NCBI GenBank assembly: GCA_001828295.1
Contig: MHYI01000051.1
Span: forward strand, 1 to 18,911
Source: Planctomycetes bacterium RBG_16_41_13
GTDB taxonomy: Bacteria; Planctomycetota; Brocadiia; Brocadiales; Brocadiaceae
Direction: 5' to 3'
DNA: 18,911 nt
The notes below the pieces were generated by a model. It saw only the letters and a list, made by a program, of their open reading frames with translations, did not search any database and had not been told where the DNA came from. How positions within the stretch are numbered: the stretch's first letter is position 1; the number at the start of each line of letters is the position of its first letter. Positions 1 to 8,784 of the stretch are shown here, in pieces. The position numbers were made by a program, and so were the translations under genes.

Positions 1-1
1 A

Positions 2-679
2 AAGGCCCTAAAAAATGCAGTTGAGATTAAGGAAGGGGCGTCTGAAGGTATGAGATATAAACTCCTGCTGGATGTTAGTTCTCCTGCCACTTGGATGAAC
101 TCAAAAAAATTCATTGAAATATATAAAGACACCCAAAAAAAAGGGTGCAGCACGACAGTACAGATTACAGTACAGCCAGAGATTTTAAAAGACGATAGCA
201 AAATATTAAGAGAGGCAGAACATACAGCGCCTGTCAGAAGCAAGAGGAAATACATAGGGGTGGGTGGCTATGTAAATACCATAAACCTCAGCGCAGGCCC
301 GACACTGATATTATGGCCGTTTAAAAATATTGCCTTACAGGCAAGCTACGGTGTTGGAACCTTTACATCATTTGAGGCGAGGGGATTTTACAGATTTGAT
401 CTGTCAAAGAGTTTAAATCCTTATTTGGGGGCAGGCTATCTACATGTTGAAAAAGATGTGACAGCTATAGGGATGAATACAAATATAAAGGAAAATAGCT
501 TTACCATATTCGGCGGTATCGAGCTGCCTATTTATAAAAGCCTCTTTGCTTATGTTGATATTGCCGGCACACCTATGAAAATCGAAAAGGATCTTACAAA
601 CGGTTCCAGAAGAGCCGAAGTAACTGTAAGCTACAGCCCTGTTACAATTGGGGTAGGGCTTGTTTTTTATATTTTCTGA
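2..679 (+). CDS. C-terminal part of an outer-membrane beta-barrel protein (5' end outside window)
   Basis: The reading frame is open from the left edge, so the gene starts upstream; the first ATG, at 50, has no convincing ribosome-binding site and is probably internal. The first ~75 visible residues are hydrophilic. From about position 245 the protein alternates short beta-strand-like segments rich in Gly and aromatic residues, for example YIGVGGYV, LGAGYLHV and FTIFGGIEL. It ends in VGLVFYIF, and a C-terminal Phe after alternating hydrophobics is the classic BAM recognition signature of outer-membrane beta-barrels. The barrel portion, roughly 140 residues, would suit a small eight-stranded OmpA/OmpW-like barrel joined to an N-terminal domain that cannot be identified here. 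The next gene begins 11 bp downstream. Barrel assignment is good; specific function is unknown. Confidence 0.7.
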   Translation, partial: KALKNAVEIKEGASEGMRYKLLLDVSSPATWMNSKKFIEIYKDTQKKGCSTTVQITVQPEILKDDSKILREAEHTAPVRSKRKYIGVGGYVNTINLSAGPTLILWPFKNIALQASYGVGTFTSFEARGFYRFDLSKSLNPYLGAGYLHVEKDVTAIGMNTNIKENSFTIFGGIELPIYKSLFAYVDIAGTPMKIEKDLTNGSRRAEVTVSYSPVTIGVGLVFYIF

Positions 680-690
680 TTATATACTTT

Positions 691-1068
691 ATGAAAAAGG
701 CAATAAAAAATTCTTTTTATGATTTTAAAAAACTGTTAAGGCTAACCTTATGTTTTTCTTTTCTATTTGCTCTTTCTGCCTGTGGAGGAGATGTTAAGGT
801 GTATGAGAGCGCATCTGGCAACGCAACCCTGACATGGGATGCACCGACAACGAATGCAGATGGGACAGCGCTAACTGATTTAGCAGGATACAATGTATAT
901 TATGGGACAGCTTCAGGAAGCTATACTACAACAATAGATGCTGGCAATGTAACGACATATACGGTTGGTAATCTATTCTCAGGGACATATTATTTTGCAG
1001 CTACTGCATATGATACATCAGGAAATGAAAGCTCTTATTCAAATGAGGTAAGTAAGATTATTCAATGA
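691..1068 (+). CDS. Small lipoprotein with one fibronectin type III domain
   Basis: A 125-residue protein with a basic N-terminus, a hydrophobic stretch (residues ~15-30) and a lipobox L-S-A-C with the lipidated Cys at residue 31, so it should be exported and membrane-anchored. Residues ~45-125 form one fibronectin III domain: the opening LTWDAPTT, the central GYNVYYG and the closing YYFAATAYDTSGNES are typical of this fold in bacterial surface proteins. Fibronectin III domains usually mediate protein or glycan contacts, so a binding or scaffolding role is inferred. It lies 11 bp after the barrel gene, and the beta-helix gene follows 29 bp later, suggesting one operon. No strong ribosome-binding site precedes the chosen ATG, but the signal sequence supports it. 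Confidence 0.75.
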   Translation: MKKAIKNSFYDFKKLLRLTLCFSFLFALSACGGDVKVYESASGNATLTWDAPTTNADGTALTDLAGYNVYYGTASGSYTTTIDAGNVTTYTVGNLFSGTYYFAATAYDTSGNESSYSNEVSKIIQ

Positions 1069-1097
1069 TATAAATAAATTATTACGGGAGGCTTACA

Positions 1098-2462
1098 ATG
1101 AAAAAGATTCTTATAACTATTCTTTTATTGTTTTTTCCTGTGAATTTATATGCTGCAACCTTAGAGGTCGGTAGTGGTTATGCTTACGCTACTATTCAAG
1201 CTGCTGTAAATGCCGCGGTTGCAGGGGATACTGTACTTGTCTATCCCGGCACATATAACGAAAGCGTCCGTATCCCTGATTCAAAACAGGGCACATCTAC
1301 TGCACCTATTACTATTAAGGCTCAATATCCTGCACGGCAGCCGTTGGATGGTGGACTTTGGGCTAATATAGTCACTAATAGGAGTATAATAAATGCGAGC
1401 GGAACTCCAAGCGCGGACGGTACGCCGAGCAACGGTGATGATTTTGGAATTTATAATGAACAAGGACCAAGTCAGTATGCTATCAGTAATATAATCATAG
1501 ACGGCTTTTATATCCAGAATGCCACAGATTCAGGAATATATTTTACAGATGATTCGTATATCTGGATAAAAAATAATGTTATTGTCGATGCGGGCTATAA
1601 TACTACTTTGGGTTCAGAGAACTGGGGCGGGATAGTCCTTGTAAGGACAGGCAATTCCATTGTTCAGAATAATCAAGTGCAGCTTACTTCTTCAGGTGCA
1701 TCCGCTAGCGGTTTATTTAATTTAGATGGCAATGCAATGATAGTAGAATATAATGAATGTGATTTAAATACGCCAAGCAGCGGGAATGGCAGATGTTTTT
1801 ATGTCAGGCTCAGCTCTGTTAATTCTAAATACCGGTATAACTATATAAACGCCGCAAGTTTAGCCAATACTCAATTAGCAAGATTCAGGGATTTTACAGG
1901 ATTAACCCTGACTAATAATTATATTTATTCATCAGTGGCGCAGAATCCGTTTTTAATACATGAAAACGATGGGCCTGACAGTATAACAGAAAATCACAAT
2001 ATAAATAACAACACATTCTATTTCGCTGGGGGTGCCACGAGTAATGTAAATATTGTAAGTCTTGGCTATATTACCAATAGCAATGTAAACAATAATATTC
2101 TTGTATCAGGCATATCCGATACCCTTTCTTGCGGGTATGGCCGGGCATATCAGAGCTGTAATTTCGGCACAAGCAGTCCCAACTCAAATCTTACTATAGA
2201 TAGCACGGTTTATTATAATGTTACATTCATAGATAATGGCGAGTGCGGAAGTGGCAATAACTGTTCTCCCACGAACACACAGAATACCAATCCTAATATT
2301 ACTGCGGCCACAGGGTGTGCTGCTTCTGTTGATAATAGTATTTACGGCGCCAACTTAAATGTCAGTAGTATCCCGTATCTGAAATGCGACGGCACCTCTT
2401 ATCCCATAGCAAGTGGATTCGGGATGCCACCTTCTCCTCCTACATCATTGAGCGTACAATAA
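1098..2462 (+). CDS. Exported right-handed parallel beta-helix protein
   Basis: A 454-residue protein preceded by a good ribosome-binding site (GGGAGG at 1086-1091, 6 nt from the ATG). A Sec signal peptide covers residues 1-19, with likely cleavage after LYA. The segment YATIQAAVNAAVAGDTV followed by VYPGTYNESV is the standard opening of right-handed beta-helix proteins (DUF1565/pectate-lyase-like superfamily). The rest is Asn-rich with repeated short strands such as IVQNNQVQL, LTNNYIYSS and SNVNNNILV, the ladder expected of a parallel beta-helix. Many relatives bind or cleave acidic polysaccharides, but no catalytic residues can be assigned. The protein stops at a Pro-rich linker (PPSPPTSLSV) that normally leads into a further domain. 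The heparinase-like gene starts 2 bp downstream, implying translational coupling and a shared role. Confidence 0.82.
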   Translation: MKKILITILLLFFPVNLYAATLEVGSGYAYATIQAAVNAAVAGDTVLVYPGTYNESVRIPDSKQGTSTAPITIKAQYPARQPLDGGLWANIVTNRSIINASGTPSADGTPSNGDDFGIYNEQGPSQYAISNIIIDGFYIQNATDSGIYFTDDSYIWIKNNVIVDAGYNTTLGSENWGGIVLVRTGNSIVQNNQVQLTSSGASASGLFNLDGNAMIVEYNECDLNTPSSGNGRCFYVRLSSVNSKYRYNYINAASLANTQLARFRDFTGLTLTNNYIYSSVAQNPFLIHENDGPDSITENHNINNNTFYFAGGATSNVNIVSLGYITNSNVNNNILVSGISDTLSCGYGRAYQSCNFGTSSPNSNLTIDSTVYYNVTFIDNGECGSGNNCSPTNTQNTNPNITAATGCAASVDNSIYGANLNVSSIPYLKCDGTSYPIASGFGMPPSPPTSLSVQ

Positions 2463-2464
2463 CT

Positions 2465-4609
2465 GTGAAAATAAAGGTATTGAATCTATCTTTACTTGTG
2501 TTTATTGCCTTTACTTTGCCACATGTTGCAGAGGCCTCCTTTTCAATACAACCAACTCATCCTCGTATTCTAATTACCCCAGATGAAATAAGCTCTCTTC
2601 GGCATAAGAGTAAAAACATATCTCCTTATAAAGAGGTATACACAGCCTTGAAAAGCAAGGTTAACAGCTGGTCGTCGCCAGCCGCAAACCAGTATATAGT
2701 CGGCAATCAAATTCAGGCTATTGTTTTTGTGGCCCTGGTGGAAGATTATAATACTGCTTATTTAAACAAGGTCGATCAATGGATTATAAACCTTTTTGAA
2801 ACCCAAGGGGCGGTCAAGTTAGCCTTATCAGGAGATAGCGGAGCCATCTGGGGTTCTGCTGACACTATATTAGGTGTAGCTATGGCATATGATTGGTTAT
2901 ATCCGGCATTATCTTCTCTAAAAAGGACACAATATGGCTCTTACCTCATAGATTTTCAAAAAGCTGTGATTACTCAACAGGGAGGAATGACACGAGATGC
3001 ATCGCGTTCGGACTATTCTAATCAGTTCTATTATTTTGACGGCATGCTGTCAGTTACAGGTATTACCCTGCACAATGAGGGAATTGACGACCGGTTGGCC
3101 CTTACTTATTTGAAAACCTTTGACAATTACCTTCATAATAATATGATTCCCACTATCAACCAGGTAGGAGGCAAAAACGGCGGCTGGCATGAAGGTTTAG
3201 GATATGTGGACCGAGCTATGACATACTTTACCTTCGAATTAGAGGCATGGCGTGTCGGTGCAGGTGAAGACTTATTCCCTCAAGTAACAGGTCTAAAGGG
3301 GTTAAGCAAATGGTTATTCTATTCTACACAACCTGATGGATATGTGGCAAATATAGGTGATGTTACAGGATGGCCCGTTAAATGGAGGGAACAAACCGGC
3401 CGACGGTCTGTTTTATTGGGTGCAAGATATAAGGATGGTTTCGCACAATATATGGCGAACAGCATTAGCCCAACTGGGAGTGGAAATTGGCCTTACATTA
3501 TTTTTTTTCTTTTATGGCGCGACTCATCAGTTCCTGCGATTGACCTTTCGGCAATTGATACGGCCGAATATTTTGACGGTGTCGGATGGATAAGCATGAG
3601 AAGCAGCTGGGACAGCAATGCTATATTTGCCATGTTCTATTCCGGCAATTATTATTTCGGCCACCAGCATTACGACCAGAATAGCTTTCTGATTTTTAAG
3701 GATTCCCCTTTAGCTGTTGATAACGGAATTTACAACGTCGGGTCTCCCAGATATAAGAAAGCCACAAGGTTTCATAATACAATTTTAGTTGGGAATACAG
3801 GCTTCGATATCTCTTTGAATAATGCTAAAGCAGGTCAGGCAGGGGCTTCTCCCATGTATTATATTTCAGACCCCGAGAATTCAAGTAGTGACAAAGGAGA
3901 TATTCTTCTCTTTGATAATGGTCCCGATTTCACTTATACAATCGGAGATGCCAGCAAAGCCTACAATGCGGGCAGACTGACAACCTACATCAGGAAATTT
4001 ATTTATGTGAAACCTGATTACTTTATTATCCTTGATCGTATGATTGTGCCGACGACTAATTTTCCCATCCGGTGGCTGTTGCAGTCGGAAAATTCCCCCG
4101 AAATTTCGGGGAACAGCATTATGGTCACAAACGGAAATGGACGTCTGTTCAGTAAAACCCTTCTCCCGGAAAACATAAGCACCTCTTCCAATATAATATT
4201 TTCAGGTTTAACACGATACGGAGGGGGCAATTATCGGGTCGAAGTAGTCCCGTCAGTAAATAGATCCGAAGAATATTTTCTCCATATTCTATGGGCAACA
4301 GATTCGGGAGTTGAAACAATGCCTGCCGCTCAGTTGATAAATTCAATATCCGGAAACCTGGTTGGAACCTATTTTGCCGGTTATACAGTTCTTTTGAGTA
4401 AAAAAGGAACTGTTGCCACGCAAGAGACATATTCTATTTCTGCCACTGGCGCAATAAAACATCTCATTTGTGATCTAAGCCTGGAAGGATTATATGAAAT
4501 TTATCAGAATGGAAATCTTATTATGACAAAAGTATCTTCTAAAGGAGGAACACTTCAATTTAGTTCAACTGGTGGTGGAATATTCAGACTAAAAGCCCGA
4601 TATAATTGA
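2465..4609 (+). CDS. Exported heparinase II/III-family polysaccharide lyase-like protein
   Basis: The GTG at 2465 is chosen as start (714 residues) because it opens directly into a Sec signal peptide with cleavage expected near AEA-S (residue 24); the longer frame would overlap the beta-helix gene by 79 bp and bury the signal. The N-terminal half is helical, as in the alpha/alpha-toroid of heparinase/alginate-lyase-like enzymes, with GGWHEGLGYVDRAMTYF around His242 and Tyr247. The second half carries the heparinase II/III signature GHQHYDQNSF (residues 399-408) and a later RFHNTIL with His437, followed by a beta-sheet domain. Family members eliminate uronic-acid-containing glycans; homologues are frequent in exopolysaccharide loci, where they may trim the polymer in the periplasm. 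Substrate is unknown. The last base lies 11 bp from the end of the convergent acyltransferase gene. Confidence 0.85.
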   Translation: MKIKVLNLSLLVFIAFTLPHVAEASFSIQPTHPRILITPDEISSLRHKSKNISPYKEVYTALKSKVNSWSSPAANQYIVGNQIQAIVFVALVEDYNTAYLNKVDQWIINLFETQGAVKLALSGDSGAIWGSADTILGVAMAYDWLYPALSSLKRTQYGSYLIDFQKAVITQQGGMTRDASRSDYSNQFYYFDGMLSVTGITLHNEGIDDRLALTYLKTFDNYLHNNMIPTINQVGGKNGGWHEGLGYVDRAMTYFTFELEAWRVGAGEDLFPQVTGLKGLSKWLFYSTQPDGYVANIGDVTGWPVKWREQTGRRSVLLGARYKDGFAQYMANSISPTGSGNWPYIIFFLLWRDSSVPAIDLSAIDTAEYFDGVGWISMRSSWDSNAIFAMFYSGNYYFGHQHYDQNSFLIFKDSPLAVDNGIYNVGSPRYKKATRFHNTILVGNTGFDISLNNAKAGQAGASPMYYISDPENSSSDKGDILLFDNGPDFTYTIGDASKAYNAGRLTTYIRKFIYVKPDYFIILDRMIVPTTNFPIRWLLQSENSPEISGNSIMVTNGNGRLFSKTLLPENISTSSNIIFSGLTRYGGGNYRVEVVPSVNRSEEYFLHILWATDSGVETMPAAQLINSISGNLVGTYFAGYTVLLSKKGTVATQETYSISATGAIKHLICDLSLEGLYEIYQNGNLIMTKVSSKGGTLQFSSTGGGIFRLKARYN

Positions 4610-4620
4610 AATGGCACGAT

Positions 4621-5172
4621 TTATTCTCTCTTCTTTATAGGTTTAGCCGGGATCCCCCCCACAATCGTATATGCCGGAACATCTTTTGTAACTACGGAAC
4701 CAGCTGCTATGATTGCCCCGTCACCGATAGTGACACCGGCAACCACAACTGAATTGGCGCCAAGCCAGACATCATTTCCTATATTTATATCTTTTTCTAT
4801 GGGAGTTTGAATATTCATTGGAATACCGACCTTTGTTCCATGATTTGACGAGAAAATTTTTACCCCAGGTCCCATCAGCAAATTATCTCCCAACACAATT
4901 TTTGAATTCTTGCTTGCCCAGATACAGCAATACTGATTAATATGGGAATTAAGTCCGAGAGATATGTTTTCACCACATCGCAGCGATGCCGTTGGGTGGA
5001 TCCTTGGATTTCCAGCAATCCTCATCTTTGCCTTTGGAGCAACATGATCATGCACATACCAGCCCAGAAGATTAGCAAATGCCTTAACAGATTTTACAGA
5101 TAAGAAATATTTCAATACTTCTTTTACATCTTCCTTTGTCAACCTGTTTCTCGGTACGCTTTGCTCACTCAT
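4621..5172 (-). CDS. Hexapeptide-repeat (left-handed beta-helix) O-acetyltransferase
   Basis: A 183-residue WbbJ/LbetaH-type acyltransferase, the usual length for this family. After a helical N-terminal ~45 residues, imperfect hexapeptide repeats run from about residue 58 to 170 (for example [47 protein letters not shown]). His111 in SSNHGT sits where the catalytic His of such acetyltransferases lies, and the C-terminus [11 protein letters not shown] is characteristic. Cytosolic transfer of an acetyl group from acetyl-CoA to a sugar of the surface glycan is the likely role. A ribosome-binding site (GAGGTG) precedes the ATG. The gene overlaps the epimerase stop by 4 bp (ATGA), so the two are translationally coupled, and it is the last gene of the leftward cluster. 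Confidence 0.9.
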   Translation of the reverse strand: MSEQSVPRNRLTKEDVKEVLKYFLSVKSVKAFANLLGWYVHDHVAPKAKMRIAGNPRIHPTASLRCGENISLGLNSHINQYCCIWASKNSKIVLGDNLLMGPGVKIFSSNHGTKVGIPMNIQTPIEKDINIGNDVWLGANSVVVAGVTIGDGAIIAAGSVVTKDVPAYTIVGGIPAKPIKKRE

Positions 5173-6176
5173 TCATGCACCTCATCATGACTATTTCTGC
5201 TTTTTTTATTGCGTATGTACCAGTCAACCATTTTTGACAATCCATCTTCAATGGTAAAGTCTGGTTTAAAACCTGTCTGCCTAACTTTTATTGCCTGGTG
5301 ATGTGTTGCTTTATTCATTTTTTTTATGGCGGCAGTAACCACGAAATCTTTATTAAAAAAACGAAATGCCAAATCAACTGGCTTGAGAGCAATCAATACG
5401 GGCTTCAGAGGCAGCGGGTTTTTAGGACAGGGCCTTTTTATCAGCCTGTATATCTCCTCTACAATTTGTCGAAACGATTTATGAGGCTCATCAGCATAGT
5501 TATATACTGTCACACCTTTTGCTATTCTTTCATAAGTAAACATGGTTGCGTCAACAAGATTCTCGACATACGCAACTGACTTGATATTATCACCAGAACC
5601 TACAGGCAGAAAAAGTCCTTTTTCTATCTGTCTAATCAGCCTGAACACGTTTCCACTGTTTCCGGGACCGAATACAACTGTAGGTCTAATTATAATAGCG
5701 CGACGTTCATCGTCTTCACTTACCCACGCTCGTATTAACTTCTCGGCCTCAAGCTTTGTCATGCCATATGGTGAATTTGGCAGAGGAACGGTTTCTTCTG
5801 TTGTTGACAGGTTCTGATCGCCGTAAACTGCAACAGAGCTGTAGAATATAAGACTTTTTATTACCTTTTGACTCGCAGCCTTAAGAATTACATCGGTTCC
5901 AATAACATTAACCGAGTAAAACTCCTCCTCACTGATTCCAAAAAATCTGTGCTTTGCCGCGAGATGAATAATCAGGTCCACTTCTTCTAACGCATTAGCA
6001 ACGGCATCATAATCGCGAATATCACCAATTACATATTCAAGGCCGTTAAGATTAAATTCAGGCCTATCAGCCTTATTCTGTATATCAAATACACGGACCT
6101 TCCACCCATCATTAACCAACTTCCGGCAAATGTACCCGCCAATAAAACCGAACCCCCCTGTTACTAACACTCTCAT
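5169..6176 (-). CDS. NAD-dependent epimerase/dehydratase (extended SDR)
   Basis: The start is placed at 6176 (335 residues): the longer frame adds 30 residues unlike the family, whereas this ATG opens directly into [14 protein letters not shown], the Rossmann GxxGxxG motif (Gly7 to Gly13). Asp31 at the end of the second strand points to NAD rather than NADP. The catalytic set is visible as YSS (112-114) and YGMTK (Tyr137, Lys141). [11 protein letters not shown] and the following helices form the sugar-binding C-terminal part. The enzyme would epimerise, dehydrate or reduce a nucleotide sugar in the cytosol for the glycan cluster; which sugar cannot be decided. GGTGATGGG before the ATG is only a weak ribosome-binding site. 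It follows a 361-bp non-coding gap and overlaps the acyltransferase start by 4 bp. Confidence 0.88.
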   Translation of the reverse strand: MRVLVTGGFGFIGGYICRKLVNDGWKVRVFDIQNKADRPEFNLNGLEYVIGDIRDYDAVANALEEVDLIIHLAAKHRFFGISEEEFYSVNVIGTDVILKAASQKVIKSLIFYSSVAVYGDQNLSTTEETVPLPNSPYGMTKLEAEKLIRAWVSEDDERRAIIIRPTVVFGPGNSGNVFRLIRQIEKGLFLPVGSGDNIKSVAYVENLVDATMFTYERIAKGVTVYNYADEPHKSFRQIVEEIYRLIKRPCPKNPLPLKPVLIALKPVDLAFRFFNKDFVVTAAIKKMNKATHHQAIKVRQTGFKPDFTIEDGLSKMVDWYIRNKKSRNSHDEVHE

Positions 6177-6537
6177 CCCATCACCATATTTATTAACAGT
6201 CTCAAAGTAGAATTGACCCCTGCTGGAAACATTCAGGGGCAGACTATAAAACAAAAACCTCCCCACGCTGTCATTCCCGCAGGTATTAAGCGGGAATCCA
6301 TTTTGAAGGCTCTGGATGCCCGATAGAAGCCTTCGGGCATGACAAAATTTGGTTGGTTAGATTTTATAAAAGCTAAAATTATGTTGCTACTATTATGAGA
6401 CCATTAATAAGTTGTTTTATCTGAAGTTCTTGCGAACTTATATATCATCCCCGAATACTCCTATCGGAGACATGGTTCTGTCCTGGAAAGCTATATTACA
6501 CTCATAAGGTCTGTGAAAATGATAAGTTTAGAGATAA
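6177..6537. other. 361-bp intergenic gap between the GT2 and epimerase genes
   Basis: Apart from the paired-hairpin repeat (6269-6344), no gene is visible. A perfect 6-bp hairpin, AAGTTC-TTGC-GAACTT, lies at 6424-6439, and a small CTCC/GGAG stem follows around 6459-6470. Neither is followed by a T-run on either strand, so neither is called a terminator. The stretch is AT-rich and could carry the promoter for the two-gene epimerase/acyltransferase unit, but no convincing -35/-10 pair was recognised. Confidence 0.5.
6269..6344. repeat. 76-bp paired-hairpin element with TGTCAT termini (REP/MITE-like)
   Basis: The element opens with TGTCAT (6269-6274) and closes with its inverse ATGACA (6339-6344). 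Inside are two perfect 8-bp hairpins, each with a 9-nt loop: ATTCCCGC at 6273-6280 with GCGGGAAT at 6290-6297, and ATGCCCGA at 6316-6323 with TCGGGCAT at 6333-6340. ATCCA (6296-6300) and TGGAT (6313-6317) can also pair, giving a cruciform fold. Tail-to-tail hairpins with shared ends are typical of dispersed intergenic repeats. Only one copy lies in this window, so dispersal is inferred. It sits 93 bp upstream of the epimerase start. Confidence 0.65.
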
Positions 6538-7668
6538 CTATCTTGTAGATTTTGCTGTTTCCCAAATTGCCTGGCGATTACCGGTAAAGTATTTTATTAT
6601 CCCGACAAGAGCTGCTGTGTTAATTAGGCAAAAATAAAATGGTACAGTAAAAGGCTTACCAAACTTACTTCCCCGAAGGAATATGCCTATAAGAGCAAGG
6701 GAATAAAAAGCTAATTGAGCATATAGAATAATTCTAAATAATGGAGACTCCAACAACATGAGGTTAATTATAATAATAGCGATCAAGAAAAAAGGGATAA
6801 ACCAGCGGAGTAATTTATGGGAGATAAAACAAAAACCCCAAGTCCCATGAAGCATTCTATATGTCCTAAAATACTTCATAAAAGCAGTAATGCCGCGGGT
6901 TACAATCCTGGTCCTTCTTCGAAACTCTTCCCTTATGCCTGACGTAGCCTTTTCATAGGCAATTGCATCGGGCTCAAATATAATATTATATCCTTTCGAG
7001 GCAATCTGAATTGGATGAGCAAAATCATTGGCAACTTCAAAATCCAATGGCAAAAAAAGTTCTCTTCTTATCGCATAAATAGAACCTGTAGCAGCAACCA
7101 CTGCTCCCAATCTACTTTCGAACTCTTTTATTTTGGACTCATAGCGAAAATACAACCCCTCTCCCTTAGCAACAGAAGTCTTTTCATCGATATACCTCAG
7201 ATTTCCTACCACACAGCCGATATTGGGGTCAGCAAAATTCCTCACTAAATTTTTTATGGTATCAGATTGATAGAAAGAGTTCGCGTCAGTAAAGACTATA
7301 ACTTCACCTTTACATCTGTTGATAAACTCATTAATAACTGAATTTTTACCACCTCGTTTTAAAGACTCAAATAGAATGACTCTTTTATCAGAAAACCCGT
7401 TAACTATCTCAGTTGTATTGTCTGTGGAACCATCTGACGCAACAACGATCTCAAGCTTGTCAACTGGATAGTTCAGCGAAAGACTGTTTTCCAACTTTTC
7501 TTTAATCACCTTACCTTCATTGTATGCCGCAACAAAGAGAGTAACGAAAGGCTCTATCGGCCTCGTTTCCACAGGTTGAGCACAAAGGCCGGCAACTTTC
7601 AATAGAAGTGGAAACAGGAAATAAACATATAATACAACAAAAATGCAAATAACAAACACATATTCCAT
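6538..7668 (-). CDS. Membrane-anchored family 2 glycosyltransferase
   Basis: A 376-residue processive-type GT2. A membrane segment (residues ~3-25) is followed by the GT-A domain: VAAYNEG, DGSTD (79-83) for nucleotide binding, FTDAN (Asp118) as the metal-binding DxD equivalent, and ANDFAHP (Asp205) in the place of the usual ED base motif. At 241-245 there is RRTRI where cellulose/chitin-synthase-like enzymes have (Q/R)xxRW, so the Trp is not conserved. Two or three C-terminal membrane segments (about 280-305, 312-330 and 340-360) complete the usual topology. It should add or polymerise sugars from an NDP-sugar at the inner face of the cytoplasmic membrane. It starts 3 bp after the preceding GT4 stop, so it belongs to the same operon. 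Confidence 0.88.
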   Translation of the reverse strand: MEYVFVICIFVVLYVYFLFPLLLKVAGLCAQPVETRPIEPFVTLFVAAYNEGKVIKEKLENSLSLNYPVDKLEIVVASDGSTDNTTEIVNGFSDKRVILFESLKRGGKNSVINEFINRCKGEVIVFTDANSFYQSDTIKNLVRNFADPNIGCVVGNLRYIDEKTSVAKGEGLYFRYESKIKEFESRLGAVVAATGSIYAIRRELFLPLDFEVANDFAHPIQIASKGYNIIFEPDAIAYEKATSGIREEFRRRTRIVTRGITAFMKYFRTYRMLHGTWGFCFISHKLLRWFIPFFLIAIIIINLMLLESPLFRIILYAQLAFYSLALIGIFLRGSKFGKPFTVPFYFCLINTAALVGIIKYFTGNRQAIWETAKSTR

Positions 7669-7671
7669 TAT

Positions 7672-8784
7672 TTAATTACCAAGAGTAGAATTATATAGTT
7701 CCTCGATACCTGAAACCATATGTTTTAATGTAAAGCATTCTGAGTATCTCTTTTGGGCTTCCATTCCAAGTCTGTTAGCAAAAGGTTCATCCTTTAACAG
7801 TTTTAAAATTCCGGCTGCAAGTGCTAAATGGTTTGCAGGTGGGACAATGATACCGCTTTTATTGGTTATTATGGCTTCGCTATTACCACCAACATCCGTT
7901 GCAACAATTGGTTTCCCACAGGCCATGTATTCAAGAAGAGCTATGGAGAAACCCTCTCGAATAGATGACAAAACCGCTATGTCTGACATGGTCAATATAT
8001 CTGAAATATCATTCCTCCGTCCTGAAAAAATAACATCCTTTCTAATTCCAAGATCATTTGTCTGCCTTATTAGCTCACTTTTAAGATAACCGTCACCAAC
8101 TATTAGAAGTTGCACATTGTGAAATTCGTCTAATATAACCTTCGCAGCCTGTAATAAATATTCATGCCCCTTTGGTTCTTCAAGCCTTCCGATGGCTACT
8201 ACAACCTTTGAACCGTTGTTAATGCCAAGTTCACGTCTTTTTTTTTCTAACAAGTCGGCAGGATAAGTTGGTATGTTGAAGTCAATCCCGTTATAGATTG
8301 TCATGACCTTGTCAGGTAAAATGTTTTCTTCTCTAATATGCGAATTGCAGACGCTATTAGATACTGCTATTATTTTAGTGGTTATCTTTGACAAAATATG
8401 ATCTATAGTCTTTTGAAGTCTTGTTTTTGAAGTGGCCAATGTATGTTCTGTTGTAATTAAAATAGGTATCCCTACTATATATCCGATAAACCGTCCCCAA
8501 AAGTTCGGGCTAAAATTATGTGAATGGATGATCTCGATATTTTCAGTCTTTAAAACCCGCCTCAATTTCCAAAAAAGACTTAAATCTATTCTACTTTTTT
8601 TATTTAATATATATATTGGGATTTTCAATTTAGCAAAATCAGGATGCAATCTTCCATTCTTAAATGCGCATACTACCGGGCAAAATCTTTTTCTGTCTAT
8701 GTGCTTAGCAATAGATAAGACAACTTTTTCAGCGCCGCCAGGTTCAAGGCTGTATAGAAGTAATAAGACTTTTATTTTTTCCAT
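7672..8784 (-). CDS. Family 4 glycosyltransferase (retaining, GT-B fold)
   Basis: A 370-residue GT4. The N-terminal Rossmann domain opens with a hydrophobic strand and the GGAEKVV loop (residues 16-22), typical of acceptor-side GT4 enzymes. The donor half has VAIGRLEEPKG (Arg200, Lys205) for the nucleotide-sugar phosphates and the E-x7-E motif SIREGFSIALLEYMACGKP (Glu277, Glu285). IYNGID marks the interdomain linker. Cytosolic transfer of a sugar to the growing lipid-linked oligosaccharide is expected; donor and linkage are unknown. Its 5' end overlaps the previous GT4 gene by 41 bp, and no clear ribosome-binding site is seen, so coupled translation is likely. The ATG at 8784 is retained because it yields the canonical first strand directly. 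Confidence 0.9.
   Translation of the reverse strand: MEKIKVLLLLYSLEPGGAEKVVLSIAKHIDRKRFCPVVCAFKNGRLHPDFAKLKIPIYILNKKSRIDLSLFWKLRRVLKTENIEIIHSHNFSPNFWGRFIGYIVGIPILITTEHTLATSKTRLQKTIDHILSKITTKIIAVSNSVCNSHIREENILPDKVMTIYNGIDFNIPTYPADLLEKKRRELGINNGSKVVVAIGRLEEPKGHEYLLQAAKVILDEFHNVQLLIVGDGYLKSELIRQTNDLGIRKDVIFSGRRNDISDILTMSDIAVLSSIREGFSIALLEYMACGKPIVATDVGGNSEAIITNKSGIIVPPANHLALAAGILKLLKDEPFANRLGMEAQKRYSECFTLKHMVSGIEELYNSTLGN

Noticed and set aside
155..175. Direct repeat ACAGTACAG twice within the barrel gene
   Set aside because: A 9-bp microrepeat in coding sequence (TVQ-TVQ), explained by the protein sequence; not a regulatory array.
6424..6439. Perfect 6-bp hairpin as a terminator for the GT2 gene
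   Set aside because: It is about 100 bp past the stop and not followed by a T-run on either strand.
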